NCBI RefSeq assembly: GCF_024171995.1
Contig: NZ_JAMTCT010000006.1
Span: 186,001 to 250,000, forward strand
DNA from: Promicromonospora umidemergens
GTDB lineage: Bacteria; Actinomycetota; Actinomycetes; Actinomycetales; Cellulomonadaceae
Direction of reading: 5' to 3'
DNA length: 64,000 nucleotides
Part shown: piece after piece, positions 8,789 through 17,048 of the stretch
Layout: every line of letters begins with the position of its first letter
Numbering within the stretch: the first letter of the stretch is position 1
Notes under the pieces: generated by a model
What the model was told of the DNA's origin: nothing
The model's database searches: none
The model's input: the letters and a program-made list of their open reading frames with translations, nothing else
Made by a program: the position numbers and the translations under genes

Positions 8789-9715
8789 TCAGCCGAGCTG
8801 CGGACGCACCTCGCGCGCGATCAGGTCGAGGTGGTCGAGGTCCGCAAGGTCGAGGATCTGCAGGTAGACCCGCTGGATACCGTCGGCCTCCAGGGCCTTG
8901 AGCCGGTCCGCCACCTCGGTGACGGTCCCGGCGATGCCGTGCTCGCGCAGCTCGCCGGGCTCGCGACCGATCGCCGCGGCACGCCTGGTGAACTCGGCCT
9001 CGTCCTGCCCGACGGCGGCCACGAGGGCCACCGACTGCACCATCGACCCGGGCGCACGCCCGACGTCGGACAGCGCCTTCTCGATCACCTTCACGCGCGG
9101 GCCGATCGCGTCGAGCTCAGGGAACGCCTGGTTGTACTCGGTGCCGTACCTCGCCGCCAGCGCGGGCGTCCTGCGCGGACCGCCACCACCGACGAGCACG
9201 GGGATCTTCGACTGCGTCGGCTTTGGCAGGGCCGGCGAGTCGGTGAGCTGGTAGTGCTCGCCGGAGAAGGAGAACTTCTCGCCGACCGGGGTCTCCCACA
9301 GGCCGGTGATGATCGCGAGCTGCTCCTCGAGGAGGCCGAACCGCTTGTCGGGGAACGGGATGCCGTAGGCGCTGTGCTCGGCCTGGAACCAGCCGGTACC
9401 GAGACCCAGCTCGACGCGGCCGCCGGACATCTGGTCCACCTGCGCCACCTGGATGGCGAGCACGCCCGGGTGCCGGAACGTCGCGGAGGACACGAGCGTG
9501 CCGAGCCGCACGGTCGAGGTGTCGCGGGCGAGCCCGGCCAGCGTGGTCCACGCGTCCGTTGGACCGGGCAGGCCCTCTCCGCCCATGGCGAGGTAGTGGT
9601 CGGAGCGGAAGAACGCACTGAACCCGAGCGCCTCCGTGGTCCGGGCGACGGCAAGCTGGTCGTCGTACGTCGCACCCTGCTGGGGCTCGGTGAAGATGCG
9701 CAGATCAAGAGTCAT
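8789..9715 (-). CDS. LLM-class F420-dependent oxidoreductase
   Basis: A 308-residue TIM-barrel enzyme of the luciferase-like family. It has LRIFTEPQQGATYDDQ at the N-terminus, FFRSDHYLAM near residue 36, LGTLVSSATFRHPG near 72, ELGLGTGWFQAEH near 103 and IPVLVGGGGPRRTP near 170. This text follows the F420-dependent TIGR03560-type subgroup of actinobacteria, which transfers hydride from reduced F420 to an organic substrate. No F420 biosynthesis gene is in the window, so the cofactor is inferred. It is one of several unlinked redox genes on this strand. Confidence 0.85.
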   Translation of the reverse strand: MTLDLRIFTEPQQGATYDDQLAVARTTEALGFSAFFRSDHYLAMGGEGLPGPTDAWTTLAGLARDTSTVRLGTLVSSATFRHPGVLAIQVAQVDQMSGGRVELGLGTGWFQAEHSAYGIPFPDKRFGLLEEQLAIITGLWETPVGEKFSFSGEHYQLTDSPALPKPTQSKIPVLVGGGGPRRTPALAARYGTEYNQAFPELDAIGPRVKVIEKALSDVGRAPGSMVQSVALVAAVGQDEAEFTRRAAAIGREPGELREHGIAGTVTEVADRLKALEADGIQRVYLQILDLADLDHLDLIAREVRPQLG

Positions 9716-9757
9716 GCCCCCACGATGCCACGCGACGCGCGCCCAGCAAGGGAGGGG

Positions 9758-10375
9758 TCAGGCGAAGGACGGTTCTGTGGTGCGGGAACGCTTGATCTCG
9801 TAGAAGTACGGGTACCGCGCGAGCGTCACGGAGGCGTCGAACAGGGCAGCCGCCTCCTCGCCGCGCGGGATGCGCGTCAGCACCGGGCCGAAGAACGCGA
9901 CGCCGTCGACGTGGATGGTGGGCGTGCCGACGTCGTCGCCGACGGGCTCCATGCCGGCCTGGTGGGAGGCCGCGAGCGCCGCGTCGTAGTCCTCGGACTC
10001 CGCGGCCCCGGCGAGAGCTGCCTGCAGCCCCGCCTCGGCGAGCGCCTCGGCCGCCACGGCGTCGAAGTCCTTGTTCCGCTGGTCGTGGATCCGGGTGCCT
10101 GCCGCGGTGTAGAAGGTGGAGAACGCCTCGGGACCGTGGTCGGCCTGGACCGCGGCGGCGACGCGGCCGATGCCCCGTGACCTCTCGATGCGCGCCCGGT
10201 AGTCGTCGTCGATGTCCCTGTCCTTGTTGAGCAGGTACAGGCTCATGAGCTTGAAGGTGAGATCGACCTCGCGGAGCCGGGCCACCTCGAGGGCCCAGCG
10301 GGACGTGATCCACGCGAAGGGGCACATGGGGTCGACGTAGACGTCGACGACGGGCTTGGCAGCGGTCTCGGTCAT
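9758..10375 (-). CDS. DsbA-like mycothiol-dependent nitroreductase family protein
   Basis: 205 residues closely following Mycobacterium Rv2466c: DPMCPFAWITSRW, FKLMSLYLLNKDRD, GTRIHDQRNKDFD, VGDDVGTPTIHVDGVAFF and IPRGEEAAALFDASVT. Rv2466c carries a CPWC active site. Here the motif is C18-P-F-A21, so the second cysteine is missing. The family uses mycothiol to reduce the first cysteine and can reduce nitro compounds; a one-cysteine form could still work by glutaredoxin-like monothiol chemistry. TAGTCT lies 7 nt before the ATG, suggesting a leaderless mRNA. Its -10 overlaps that of the divergent small gene. Confidence 0.85.
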   Translation of the reverse strand: MTETAAKPVVDVYVDPMCPFAWITSRWALEVARLREVDLTFKLMSLYLLNKDRDIDDDYRARIERSRGIGRVAAAVQADHGPEAFSTFYTAAGTRIHDQRNKDFDAVAAEALAEAGLQAALAGAAESEDYDAALAASHQAGMEPVGDDVGTPTIHVDGVAFFGPVLTRIPRGEEAAALFDASVTLARYPYFYEIKRSRTTEPSFA

Positions 10376-10382
10376 GCTCAGC

Positions 10383-10392
10383 AGACTACGCT
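10383..10392. promoter_or_regulatory. interlocked divergent -10 boxes of two leaderless genes
   Basis: The minus-strand -10 (TAGTCT, complement of 10383-10388) is 7 nt from the ATG at 10375. The plus-strand -10 (TACGCT, 10387-10392) is 6 nt from the GTG at 10399. They share two bases, so one polymerase should exclude the other. Confidence 0.5.
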
Positions 10393-10398
10393 CGCTGC

Positions 10399-10593
10399 GT
10401 GACCGGGATCCGTTGGAAAAGTCTCGCCACCGTCGTCGGCGGTGGGGTGATCTTTCTGGTGTGCCTGGTGGGCGTCGTGCTCGGCCATCCGTGGTCGGCG
10501 GTACCCGGTGGCCTCGCCCTGCTGATGGCCGTCCGCGAGGTGCGCTACCTGCGCAGACTGCGGTCCGGGAAGATCGCGGGGCGGGAAAGTTAG
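10399..10593 (+). CDS. small membrane protein of unknown function
   Basis: A 64-residue protein beginning with GTG. It has a short basic head (TGIRWK), two hydrophobic helices (about residues 9-29 and 32-45, hinged at HPWSAVPGG) and a basic tail (RYLRRLRSGK). TACGCT sits 6 nt upstream, so it would be translated from a leaderless mRNA. Start codons of this gene and the divergent nitroreductase are only 23 bp apart. I do not recognise the family. Coding potential is supported by the hydrophobic-hairpin design and the promoter fit. Confidence 0.55.
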   Translation: MTGIRWKSLATVVGGGVIFLVCLVGVVLGHPWSAVPGGLALLMAVREVRYLRRLRSGKIAGRES

Positions 10594-10663
10594 CGCCATG
10601 AACACGAGGTATCGCTCAAGGACTCTTCACGCGGTCCCGCGAGCACGGGGTAGCCTGCCTGGC

Positions 10664-11413
10664 ATGACCGCCGTCCGTACCCACACGCACGCGCAGGCAG
10701 TAGACGCTGCGGTGGACCTGTTCACCCGGCAGGGGTACGAGGGGACCACCGTCGAGGAGATCGCCGACGCCGCCAGGGTCAGCCGGGCGACGTTCTTCCG
10801 CCGGTTCCGCTCGAAGGAAGACGTGGTCTTCGCCGACCACGAGCTGCTGCTCGAGGAGGTGGTGGTGATGCTCGCCGCCACCCGCCCCGACGCCCGCGCC
10901 AGCGAGGAGTCCGGGCACGACCTCGGCCGCGCCTGGGACCCCGACGTCGACCCGTACCTCGAGGTGTGTCGCGCCGCACGCATGGTGTTCGACCACCATG
11001 TCGGCCAGCGTGACACCTCGCTCGCCCGGTACGCCCTGCTGCAGCAGGTCCCTGCCCTGCGCGACCGGGAGCTGATCACCACGCACCGCTATGAGCGGGC
11101 GTTCACGCACTACCTGCGCGACACGCTGCCGTCGGAGCGCTCGGCGTCCACGGCGTCGATAGCGTTCGCAGCCTCCGTCGTCGCCGTGCACAACGCGATC
11201 CTGCGTCGCTGGCTGCGCACGCCGTCGCTCGAGCTGCGGCCCGAGCTCGAGGAGGCGTTCGCCGACCTGCGGCGGGCTGCCGTCCTCGGCACCGCCGCCC
11301 ACCCGCTGCCCGACGGCGGGACCCCGGTCGGCCGCCGCGTGGTCGTCACGGTCGTCGAGGGCGGGGCGGGGCCCGACGAGGTGGCCCGCGCCGTCCGGGA
11401 GGCGCTCGCCTGA
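10664..11413 (+). CDS. TetR/AcrR-family transcriptional regulator
   Basis: 249 residues with a clear TetR helix-turn-helix (AVDLFTRQGYEGTTVEEIA to VSRATFFRRFRSKEDVVFAD) in the first 55 residues. A helical sensor domain with a conserved FDHHVGQRDTSLARYALLQQ segment follows. I start it at ATG 10664 because TAGCCT lies exactly 7 nt upstream, a leaderless arrangement; a longer reading from 10598 lacks a ribosome site. No obvious target operon is adjacent: the next gene downstream is under a riboswitch. Ligand and targets are unknown. Confidence 0.82.
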   Translation: MTAVRTHTHAQAVDAAVDLFTRQGYEGTTVEEIADAARVSRATFFRRFRSKEDVVFADHELLLEEVVVMLAATRPDARASEESGHDLGRAWDPDVDPYLEVCRAARMVFDHHVGQRDTSLARYALLQQVPALRDRELITTHRYERAFTHYLRDTLPSERSASTASIAFAASVVAVHNAILRRWLRTPSLELRPELEEAFADLRRAAVLGTAAHPLPDGGTPVGRRVVVTVVEGGAGPDEVARAVREALA

Positions 11414-11493
11414 CACCTGGCGGGACAGGCGTGCCGCGCGGGAATGGTGCCGTGGCATCCTGTGTTCCGACAGTCAACGTGCAGCAGATGCAC

Positions 11494-11627
11494 ACGTGCT
11501 CCGGGGTCGGTGAAATTCCGAGCCGGCGGTGATAGTCCGCGACCCGGGTCGCTCCTTCGGGAGAGGCTCGGTTGACCTGGTGAGATTCCAGGACCGACGG
11601 TTAAAGTCCGGATGGGAGGAAGCACGT
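11494..11627 (+). ncRNA. FMN riboswitch (RFN element)
   Basis: All conserved RFN blocks are present in order: GGGGTCGGTGAAATTCCG, GCCGGCGGTGATAGTCCGC, GGTTGACCTGGTGAGATTCC, AGGACCGACGGTTAAAGTCC and GGATGGGAGGAAGCAC. The closing P1 helix is ACGTGCT (11494-11500) with AGCACGT (11621-11627). Downstream the leader has a short hairpin at 11642-11655 and GC-rich inverted repeats up to the GGAGAGGG ribosome site, which could serve as the switch. FMN binding should turn off the transporter gene at 11743. Confidence 0.95.
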
Positions 11628-11742
11628 GCGGCGCGCGCCGTCACCCCTCGGGGTGCCGTCACCGCGCCGTCGTCGGCGCCTTGTGGCGCGCCGGCCCTCA
11701 CCCCGGAGTCCCCGTGTGCGGACTTTCGGAGAGGGAAGAGAC

Positions 11743-12426
11743 ATGGACTGGTTCCGCGCCGCCTACGATGCGACGTTCCTGGTCGCCGACCAGCAGATCT
11801 ACTGGCGCGAGGTCATCGGCAACGTGTTCGGGCTCGCGTCCGCGCTCGGTGGCCTGCGCCGCAAGGTGTGGGCCTGGCCGGTGGGCATCGTCGGGAACGT
11901 CCTGCTCTTCACCGTCTTCATGGGCTCGTGGTTCGGCGACGCGACGCGCGCCGACATGCTGGGCCAGGCCGGCCGGCAGATCATGTTCATCGCGGTCTCG
12001 GTCTACGGCTGGTACCGCTGGCGCGAGACGCGGCGGCTGGGCGGCGTCGGCACGGTGGCCGTGCACCCCCGCTGGGCCTCGTGGCGAGCCCGCGTGGGCC
12101 TCGTGACCGGGATGCTCGCGGGCACCCTGCTGCTCACCCCGCTCTTCCGGACCCTTGGCTCGTACGAGCCGGTCTGGGCGGACGCGTGGATCTTCATGGG
12201 CTCCGTGCTCGCCACGTACGGCATGGCCAAGGGCTGGGTCGAGTTCTGGCTGATCTGGGTGGCGGTCGACCTCGTGGGCGTGCCCCTGCTGTTCTCGGCC
12301 GGGTACTGGGCGACCGCCATGATGTACGTGATCTACGGCCTGTTCACCCTGTTCGGCTTCTTCGCGTGGTGGCGCATCAGCCGCCGCGAGAGCGCTGCAC
12401 CGGACGCGGTGGTGGCCGCGGCCTGA
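11743..12426 (+). CDS. ribM: riboflavin transporter, PnuC family (RibM type)
   Basis: A 227-residue membrane protein of the PnuC fold with about seven helices. Recognisable parts are WREVIGNVFGLASALGG, WPVGIVGNVLLFTVF, the GRQIMFIAVSVYGWYRWRE core and a final ATAMMYVIYGLFTLFGFFAWW. PnuC proteins usually carry nicotinamide riboside. Here an FMN riboswitch lies directly upstream, which is the known arrangement for RibM of Corynebacterium and Streptomyces, so riboflavin uptake is the better call. The ATG at 11743 follows GGAGAGGG; the reading upstream of it is the riboswitch itself. Confidence 0.9.
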   Translation: MDWFRAAYDATFLVADQQIYWREVIGNVFGLASALGGLRRKVWAWPVGIVGNVLLFTVFMGSWFGDATRADMLGQAGRQIMFIAVSVYGWYRWRETRRLGGVGTVAVHPRWASWRARVGLVTGMLAGTLLLTPLFRTLGSYEPVWADAWIFMGSVLATYGMAKGWVEFWLIWVAVDLVGVPLLFSAGYWATAMMYVIYGLFTLFGFFAWWRISRRESAAPDAVVAAA

Positions 12427-12445
12427 TCGCGTACCGTCGGCCCCC

Positions 12446-13606
12446 GTGACGGCACAGGAGCGCACCGCCAGGATCGGGATCGTCGGCTCGGGCTTCCGCG
12501 CCCGCACCATGCTGCGCGTGCTGCAGGCGCTGCCGGACCACTTCGAGGTGGTCGGCGTGGCGACCCGCAACGCCGCGGACCGCGCGGAGCTGGGGAGGCG
12601 CGGCCTGCCGGCCGCCGGCCTGCCTGGCCTGCCCGCGCCCGCCTACACCTCGGTGCCCGGGCTGCTCGCCGGCGGCCGGCCCGACGTCGTCCTGCTGACC
12701 CTGCCCGCCGGTGCTGCTCAGCCGGTGATCCGCGACCTCGCCGCGGTGGGCGTCCCCGTGCTGACGGAGACGCCGGCGGCCGGCACGCTCGAGGAGCTGG
12801 CGGCCCTGCAGCGGCTCGTGGACGACGGCGCCTGCGTGCACGTCGCCGAGCAGTACCACCTGGAGCCGCTGGCCGGGGCGCAGCTCGCGGTCGCGGGATC
12901 CGGCCTGCTGGGCACGGTGACGGACGCGCACGTCGCGGTGGCGCACGACTATCACGGCCTCAGCCTGCTGCGCCGGGCCCTGGGCGTCAGGTTCGAGGAC
13001 GCCGAGATCACCGCGCGGCGCGACGCGCGCCGGGTGCTGCCCAGCCCGAGCCGAGCGGGCGACCCCGAGGACCTGGCCCTCGTCGACACCGTGCACGCGA
13101 CCGCGTGGCTCGACTTCGGCGACCGGCTGGGCACCTACGAGTTCGACGACGTCCAGTACCGCTCCTGGGTACGCTCCCCCGCACTACTGGTCCGCGGGGA
13201 GCGCGGCGAGCTGCGCGACGACGTCGTGCGGCACGTCGGTGCCGACGGCCTCCCCCGGCGCTCCACGCTGGAGCGCGTGGCCGCGGGCGGGGCCGGCAGC
13301 CACGAGGGCCTGTTCCTGCGCGGCTACACGCTCGACGGCGACTGGCTGTACCGCAACGCGTTCCGCCCGGCCCGCCTGCCCGACGACGAGCTGTCGATCG
13401 CCCGCATCGTCGCCGACATGGCCGACCACGTGCTGCACGGGGCGCCGCCGCCGTACTCCGTCGCCGAGGCCGCCCAGGACCAGTACCTCCAGCTCGAGGT
13501 GCGCCGCGCGGCGGCGTCGGGCGAACGCGTGCGGACCCGGCCGCAGGCATGGGCCCACGGGCGTGTCTGCCGCCACGCCGATACCCGCTCGAGCGAGACG
13601 GCGTGA
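12446..13606 (+). CDS. Gfo/Idh/MocA-family oxidoreductase
   Basis: 386 residues starting with GTG. The N-terminal Rossmann fold has GIVGSGFRAR (residues 11-20), with the NAD(P)-binding glycine pattern, and continues through DVVLLTLPAGA. The family's EKP motif, whose Lys is catalytic, reads E108-T-P110 here, so the usual lysine is absent. The C-terminal alpha/beta domain includes VAEQYHLEPLAG and a HDYHGLSLLRRALG segment. The enzyme would act on a sugar or polyol-like substrate if active. It starts 20 bp after the riboflavin transporter but is functionally unrelated as far as I can see. Confidence 0.8.
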   Translation: MTAQERTARIGIVGSGFRARTMLRVLQALPDHFEVVGVATRNAADRAELGRRGLPAAGLPGLPAPAYTSVPGLLAGGRPDVVLLTLPAGAAQPVIRDLAAVGVPVLTETPAAGTLEELAALQRLVDDGACVHVAEQYHLEPLAGAQLAVAGSGLLGTVTDAHVAVAHDYHGLSLLRRALGVRFEDAEITARRDARRVLPSPSRAGDPEDLALVDTVHATAWLDFGDRLGTYEFDDVQYRSWVRSPALLVRGERGELRDDVVRHVGADGLPRRSTLERVAAGGAGSHEGLFLRGYTLDGDWLYRNAFRPARLPDDELSIARIVADMADHVLHGAPPPYSVAEAAQDQYLQLEVRRAAASGERVRTRPQAWAHGRVCRHADTRSSETA

Positions 13607-13647
13607 GACGTAGTATCGCTTGACCTGAGATCGGGTACCGGCGCACC

Positions 13648-14877
13648 ATGGGAGGCATGACTCAGACTCCCGGGGTGACGGCGCCCGACTACGACGTCTC
13701 GCAACCGCTCGACATCGACTTCGCCGGCGCCTTCGCCGACGTGACGGAGGACGAGCGGGCCTGGCAGCTCGCCGTCCGCCAGTTCGTGCAGGACGAGGTC
13801 CTGCCCGTGATCGACGGCTACTGGGAGCGCTACGAGGTCCCGATGGACCTGGTCAAGCGCATGGCCGAGCTGGACTTCCTGCGCGACGGCGTGGACGTGC
13901 CCGGCTACCCGAAGATCTCCAAGATGGCCGAGGGGCTGGCCGCGATGGAGATGTCGCGCGGCGACGGCTCGGTGACCACCATCTGCGGCGTCCAGGGTGG
14001 CCTCGCGCTGCGCTCGATCGTGATGCTCGGCTCCGACGAGCAGATCGAGAAGTACGCCGGTCCCATGGCCCGCGGCGAGATCCTCGGTGCGTTCGCGCTG
14101 ACCGAGCCCACGCACGGCTCGGACTCCGTCGGCCTGGAGACCTCCGCGGTCAAGGCGACGCGGGACGGCGTAGAGGGCTACGTCATCAACGGCGAGAAGA
14201 AGTGGATCGGCTTCGGCTCGATCGGCGACATCACGGTGGTGTGGGCTCGCGGCGAGGACGGTCAGGTCCACGGCTACATCGTGCCGCAGGACACCCCCGG
14301 GTACGACGCGAAGACCATCGAGGGCAAGATCTCGCTGCGCGCGATCCACCAGGCGCACATCGTGCTGGACGACGTGTTCGTCCCGGCCGACAGCCTCCTG
14401 CCGAAGGCCCGCTCCTTCAAGGACACCGGCCGCGTCCTGTTCGCGACCCGCCTCGGCGTCGCCTGGGGCGCCGTCGGCCAGGCCATCGCCTGCTACGAGG
14501 CCGCCGTCGCCTACTCCAAGCAGCGCACGCAGTTCGGCCGGCCGCTCGCGGCGAGCCAGATGGTGCAGGAGCGCCTGACGAAGATGCTGTCGGTCCTCAC
14601 GCAGATGCAGCTGCTGGTGAAGCAGCTGACGCGCCTGGACGAGGCGGGGCAGCTCAGCGGCCCGCAGGCCTCGCTAGCCAAGTACACGTGCACGCGCGGC
14701 GCGCGCGAGGTGGCCGCGATCGCGCGGGACCTGCTGGGCGGCAACGGCATCCTGCTGGAGAACCGCGTGGCGCGGCACTTCGCCGACATCGAGGCCCTGC
14801 ACACCTACGAGGGCACAGAGAGCATGCAGGCGCTGATCATCGGCCGCGAGATCACGGGCACGAGCGCTTTCGCCTGA
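13648..14877 (+). CDS. acyl-CoA dehydrogenase, glutaryl-CoA dehydrogenase-like
   Basis: 409 residues with the full acyl-CoA dehydrogenase architecture: an N-terminal helical domain, a middle beta domain (GAFALTEPTHGSDS, KKWIGFGSIGD) and a C-terminal four-helix domain ending in the catalytic-base region HTYEGTESMQ. The YEGT glutamate and the ALTEPTHGSD wording place it near glutaryl-CoA dehydrogenases. FAD-dependent oxidation of a CoA thioester in amino-acid or fatty-acid breakdown is expected. Two in-frame ATGs (13648 and 13657) are possible starts and neither has a well-spaced ribosome site. It is followed by a terminator. Confidence 0.88.
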   Translation: MGGMTQTPGVTAPDYDVSQPLDIDFAGAFADVTEDERAWQLAVRQFVQDEVLPVIDGYWERYEVPMDLVKRMAELDFLRDGVDVPGYPKISKMAEGLAAMEMSRGDGSVTTICGVQGGLALRSIVMLGSDEQIEKYAGPMARGEILGAFALTEPTHGSDSVGLETSAVKATRDGVEGYVINGEKKWIGFGSIGDITVVWARGEDGQVHGYIVPQDTPGYDAKTIEGKISLRAIHQAHIVLDDVFVPADSLLPKARSFKDTGRVLFATRLGVAWGAVGQAIACYEAAVAYSKQRTQFGRPLAASQMVQERLTKMLSVLTQMQLLVKQLTRLDEAGQLSGPQASLAKYTCTRGAREVAAIARDLLGGNGILLENRVARHFADIEALHTYEGTESMQALIIGREITGTSAFA

Positions 14878-14884
14878 CCCACCC

Positions 14885-14917
14885 GCTGGTCGAGCCCCGC
14901 ACAGGCGCTCGACCAGC
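14885..14917 (+). terminator. hairpin terminator after acyl-CoA dehydrogenase
   Basis: Perfect 11-bp arms GCTGGTCGAGC (14885-14895) and GCTCGACCAGC (14907-14917) with an 11-nt loop begin 7 bp after the stop codon. There is no clear T-run. Confidence 0.55.
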
Positions 14918-15000
14918 ATGCGGCGGTAGGGGAAACCCGACCCTCGCGTCGTGGGACCACAGCATGTCGCTGGGTCGCGTGTCGGCCTAGTGTCATGTCC

Positions 15001-16401
15001 ATGACCAGCGACGACGGCCCGACGCAGCCTGCCAAGCCCCGCACCATCGAAGACCGCGTCGCGCCCGCGCTCGTCTCGGGCCAGGCCTTCTTCCGGGCCC
15101 CGTACGACGCCGCCACCGGACGCGCCTTCGCCGCCCTGGCCGTCGGCTGGATCTGGCACCTCACGGGCGGCCTGGTCCTGTGGGTCATGGTCGTGGTCGC
15201 GGCAGGCCTGGTCCCGGCCCTCGGCGTCAGCGTGCCGCTCCTCGCCCTGCTCCTGACCGCCGCGCGCTGGTTCGGCACGGCCGAGCGGGCCCGCCTCACC
15301 AACCAGACCGGGGTCACCATCCCCGCCCCGCTGCCACCGGCCCCCGCCCGGCGCGGCTTCTGGTCGAGGCTGTGGGCGCCGGCCCGCGACGGGCGCGCCT
15401 GGGCCGCGACGCTCTACGCCTTCCTCGCGATGCTGGTCAGCACGGTGTTCTTCGCGATCACCACAGGCCTGGTCGCCGGTGCCGCCGCCGCGGTCCTCTT
15501 CGTGGCGCTCGGCCGGGGCAGCGCCCTCGCGCAGTGGTCCGGCCTGTCGTGGCCCGCCGTCGTCGTCGGGGCCCTCGCCGGCGCCGTCGTGCTCGTGTGG
15601 TCGGGCGCCGCGCTCGCGCAGTACGGGTCCTATCTGATGGTGCGGCTCGCGACGAACCTGCTGGGCCCGTCCGCCGCCGACGTCGCCCGCGCAAGGGCCG
15701 CCGTCGCCGAGCAGGAGACGCGTCTCGCCGAGGCCGCCGCGCACACCGCCCGCGAACGGGCGGTGGTCCTCACCGAGTCGCGCACGGCGGCGGTCTCCGC
15801 GGCCGACACCGAGCGCCGCCGCATCGAACGTGACCTGCACGACGGCGCGCAGCAGCGCCTCGTCGCGCTCGGCGTCGAGCTGGGGGTGGCCCGCCGGCTG
15901 GCCGACAAGGACCCCGAGCATGCCGTCGCCGCCCTGGAGGTCGCGCACCGCGAGATCAAGGAGACCCTCGCCGAGCTACGCGACCTGGTCCGTGGCATCC
16001 ACCCCGCCGTCCTGACCGACCGCGGGCTGGACGCAGCGCTCTCCGCGCTCGCCGGGCGCAGCCCCGTACCGGTCCGCGTCGAGGTGACGGGTGATCTCAC
16101 CTCGGCCGGCTCCGCCGCACAGGCCGCCGCGTACTTCGTGGTCGCAGAGGCACTGACCAACGTCGCCAAGCACGCCGGGGCGGAATCCGCCTGGGTCCGA
16201 GCGCGCCTCGTGCCCGAGGACCGTCCGGCACGCCTGCGCATCACGGTGTCCGACGACGGCAGGGGCGGCGCCGAGCGATCGCCCGGCAGCGGGCTCGAGG
16301 GCCTGCGCGGCCGCGTCGCCGCCCTGGACGGCACGTTCGAGCTCGACAGCCCGCCCGGAAAGGGCACCCGCCTGACAGTGGAGGTACCGTGCGCATCGTG
16401 A
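15001..16401 (+). CDS. sensor histidine kinase, HisKA_3 (NarL-type) class
   Basis: About 466 residues. The N-terminal half has roughly four transmembrane helices in two pairs (residues about 40-80 and 135-205), followed by a coiled-coil (ARARAAVAEQETRLAEAA). The dimerisation domain carries the phospho-acceptor in RDLHDGAQQRL, and the HATPase has EALTNVAKHA, VSDDGRGG and GSGLEGLRGRV. The ATG at 15001 is chosen because TAGTGT ends 7 nt before it. The response regulator gene overlaps its end by 13 bp. The following DUF4097 gene may be part of the sensed system. Confidence 0.92.
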   Translation: MTSDDGPTQPAKPRTIEDRVAPALVSGQAFFRAPYDAATGRAFAALAVGWIWHLTGGLVLWVMVVVAAGLVPALGVSVPLLALLLTAARWFGTAERARLTNQTGVTIPAPLPPAPARRGFWSRLWAPARDGRAWAATLYAFLAMLVSTVFFAITTGLVAGAAAAVLFVALGRGSALAQWSGLSWPAVVVGALAGAVVLVWSGAALAQYGSYLMVRLATNLLGPSAADVARARAAVAEQETRLAEAAAHTARERAVVLTESRTAAVSAADTERRRIERDLHDGAQQRLVALGVELGVARRLADKDPEHAVAALEVAHREIKETLAELRDLVRGIHPAVLTDRGLDAALSALAGRSPVPVRVEVTGDLTSAGSAAQAAAYFVVAEALTNVAKHAGAESAWVRARLVPEDRPARLRITVSDDGRGGAERSPGSGLEGLRGRVAALDGTFELDSPPGKGTRLTVEVPCAS

Positions 16402-17048
16402 TCGCGGAGGACTCGGTCCTCCTCCTGGACGGCCTCACCCGGCTGCTGGTCGCCGAGGGCCACACCGTGACGGGGCACGGCACGGCGGACGCGCTCGTCC
16501 GGGCACTCTCGACGCCCGACGCCGGGCTGCCCGACCTTTTGGTCACCGACGTCCGGATGCCGCCGTCGCACACCGACGAGGGGCTGCGCGCCGCGGTGCA
16601 CCTGCGCAGCCTGCACCCGGACCTGCCCGTCCTCGTGCTGTCGCAGTACGTGGAGCAGAGCTACGCTACCGAGCTGTTCGCACGTGGCGCACGTGGCCTC
16701 GGCTACGTGCTGAAGGACCGCGTGGCCGACGTCGACGAGTTCCTCGACGCCGTCGCCCGGGTGTCCGGGGGCGGGACCGTCCTCGACCCCGAGGTGGTCA
16801 CCCAGATCATGGCCCGGCACCCCGGGTCCGACCTCGACGTCCTGACCCGGCGCGAGCGCGAGGTGCTCGCGCTGATGGCCGAGGGACGTTCCAACGCCGC
16901 CATCGCGGACCGCCTCGTGGTAGGGCTGGCCGCCGTGGAGAAGCACGTCACCAACATCCTGAACAAGCTCGGCCTCCCGCCGGCCACCGACGACCACCGC
17001 AGGGTGCTCGCCGTGCTGCGCTGGCTCGACCAGAACGGATCCCGCTGA
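16389..17048 (+). CDS. LuxR/NarL-family response regulator
   Basis: 219 residues with a receiver domain (acidic pocket ED at 7-8, phosphorylation site D54 in VTDVRMP, conserved Lys of YVLKD near 109) and a C-terminal LuxR HTH (TRREREVLALMAEGRSNAAIA, VEKHVTNILNKLGL). The GTG start lies inside the kinase gene, so the two are translationally coupled. Its stop overlaps the next start as TGATG. Targets are not visible; regulation of its own operon is common for this layout. Confidence 0.95.
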   Translation: MRIVIAEDSVLLLDGLTRLLVAEGHTVTGHGTADALVRALSTPDAGLPDLLVTDVRMPPSHTDEGLRAAVHLRSLHPDLPVLVLSQYVEQSYATELFARGARGLGYVLKDRVADVDEFLDAVARVSGGGTVLDPEVVTQIMARHPGSDLDVLTRREREVLALMAEGRSNAAIADRLVVGLAAVEKHVTNILNKLGLPPATDDHRRVLAVLRWLDQNGSR

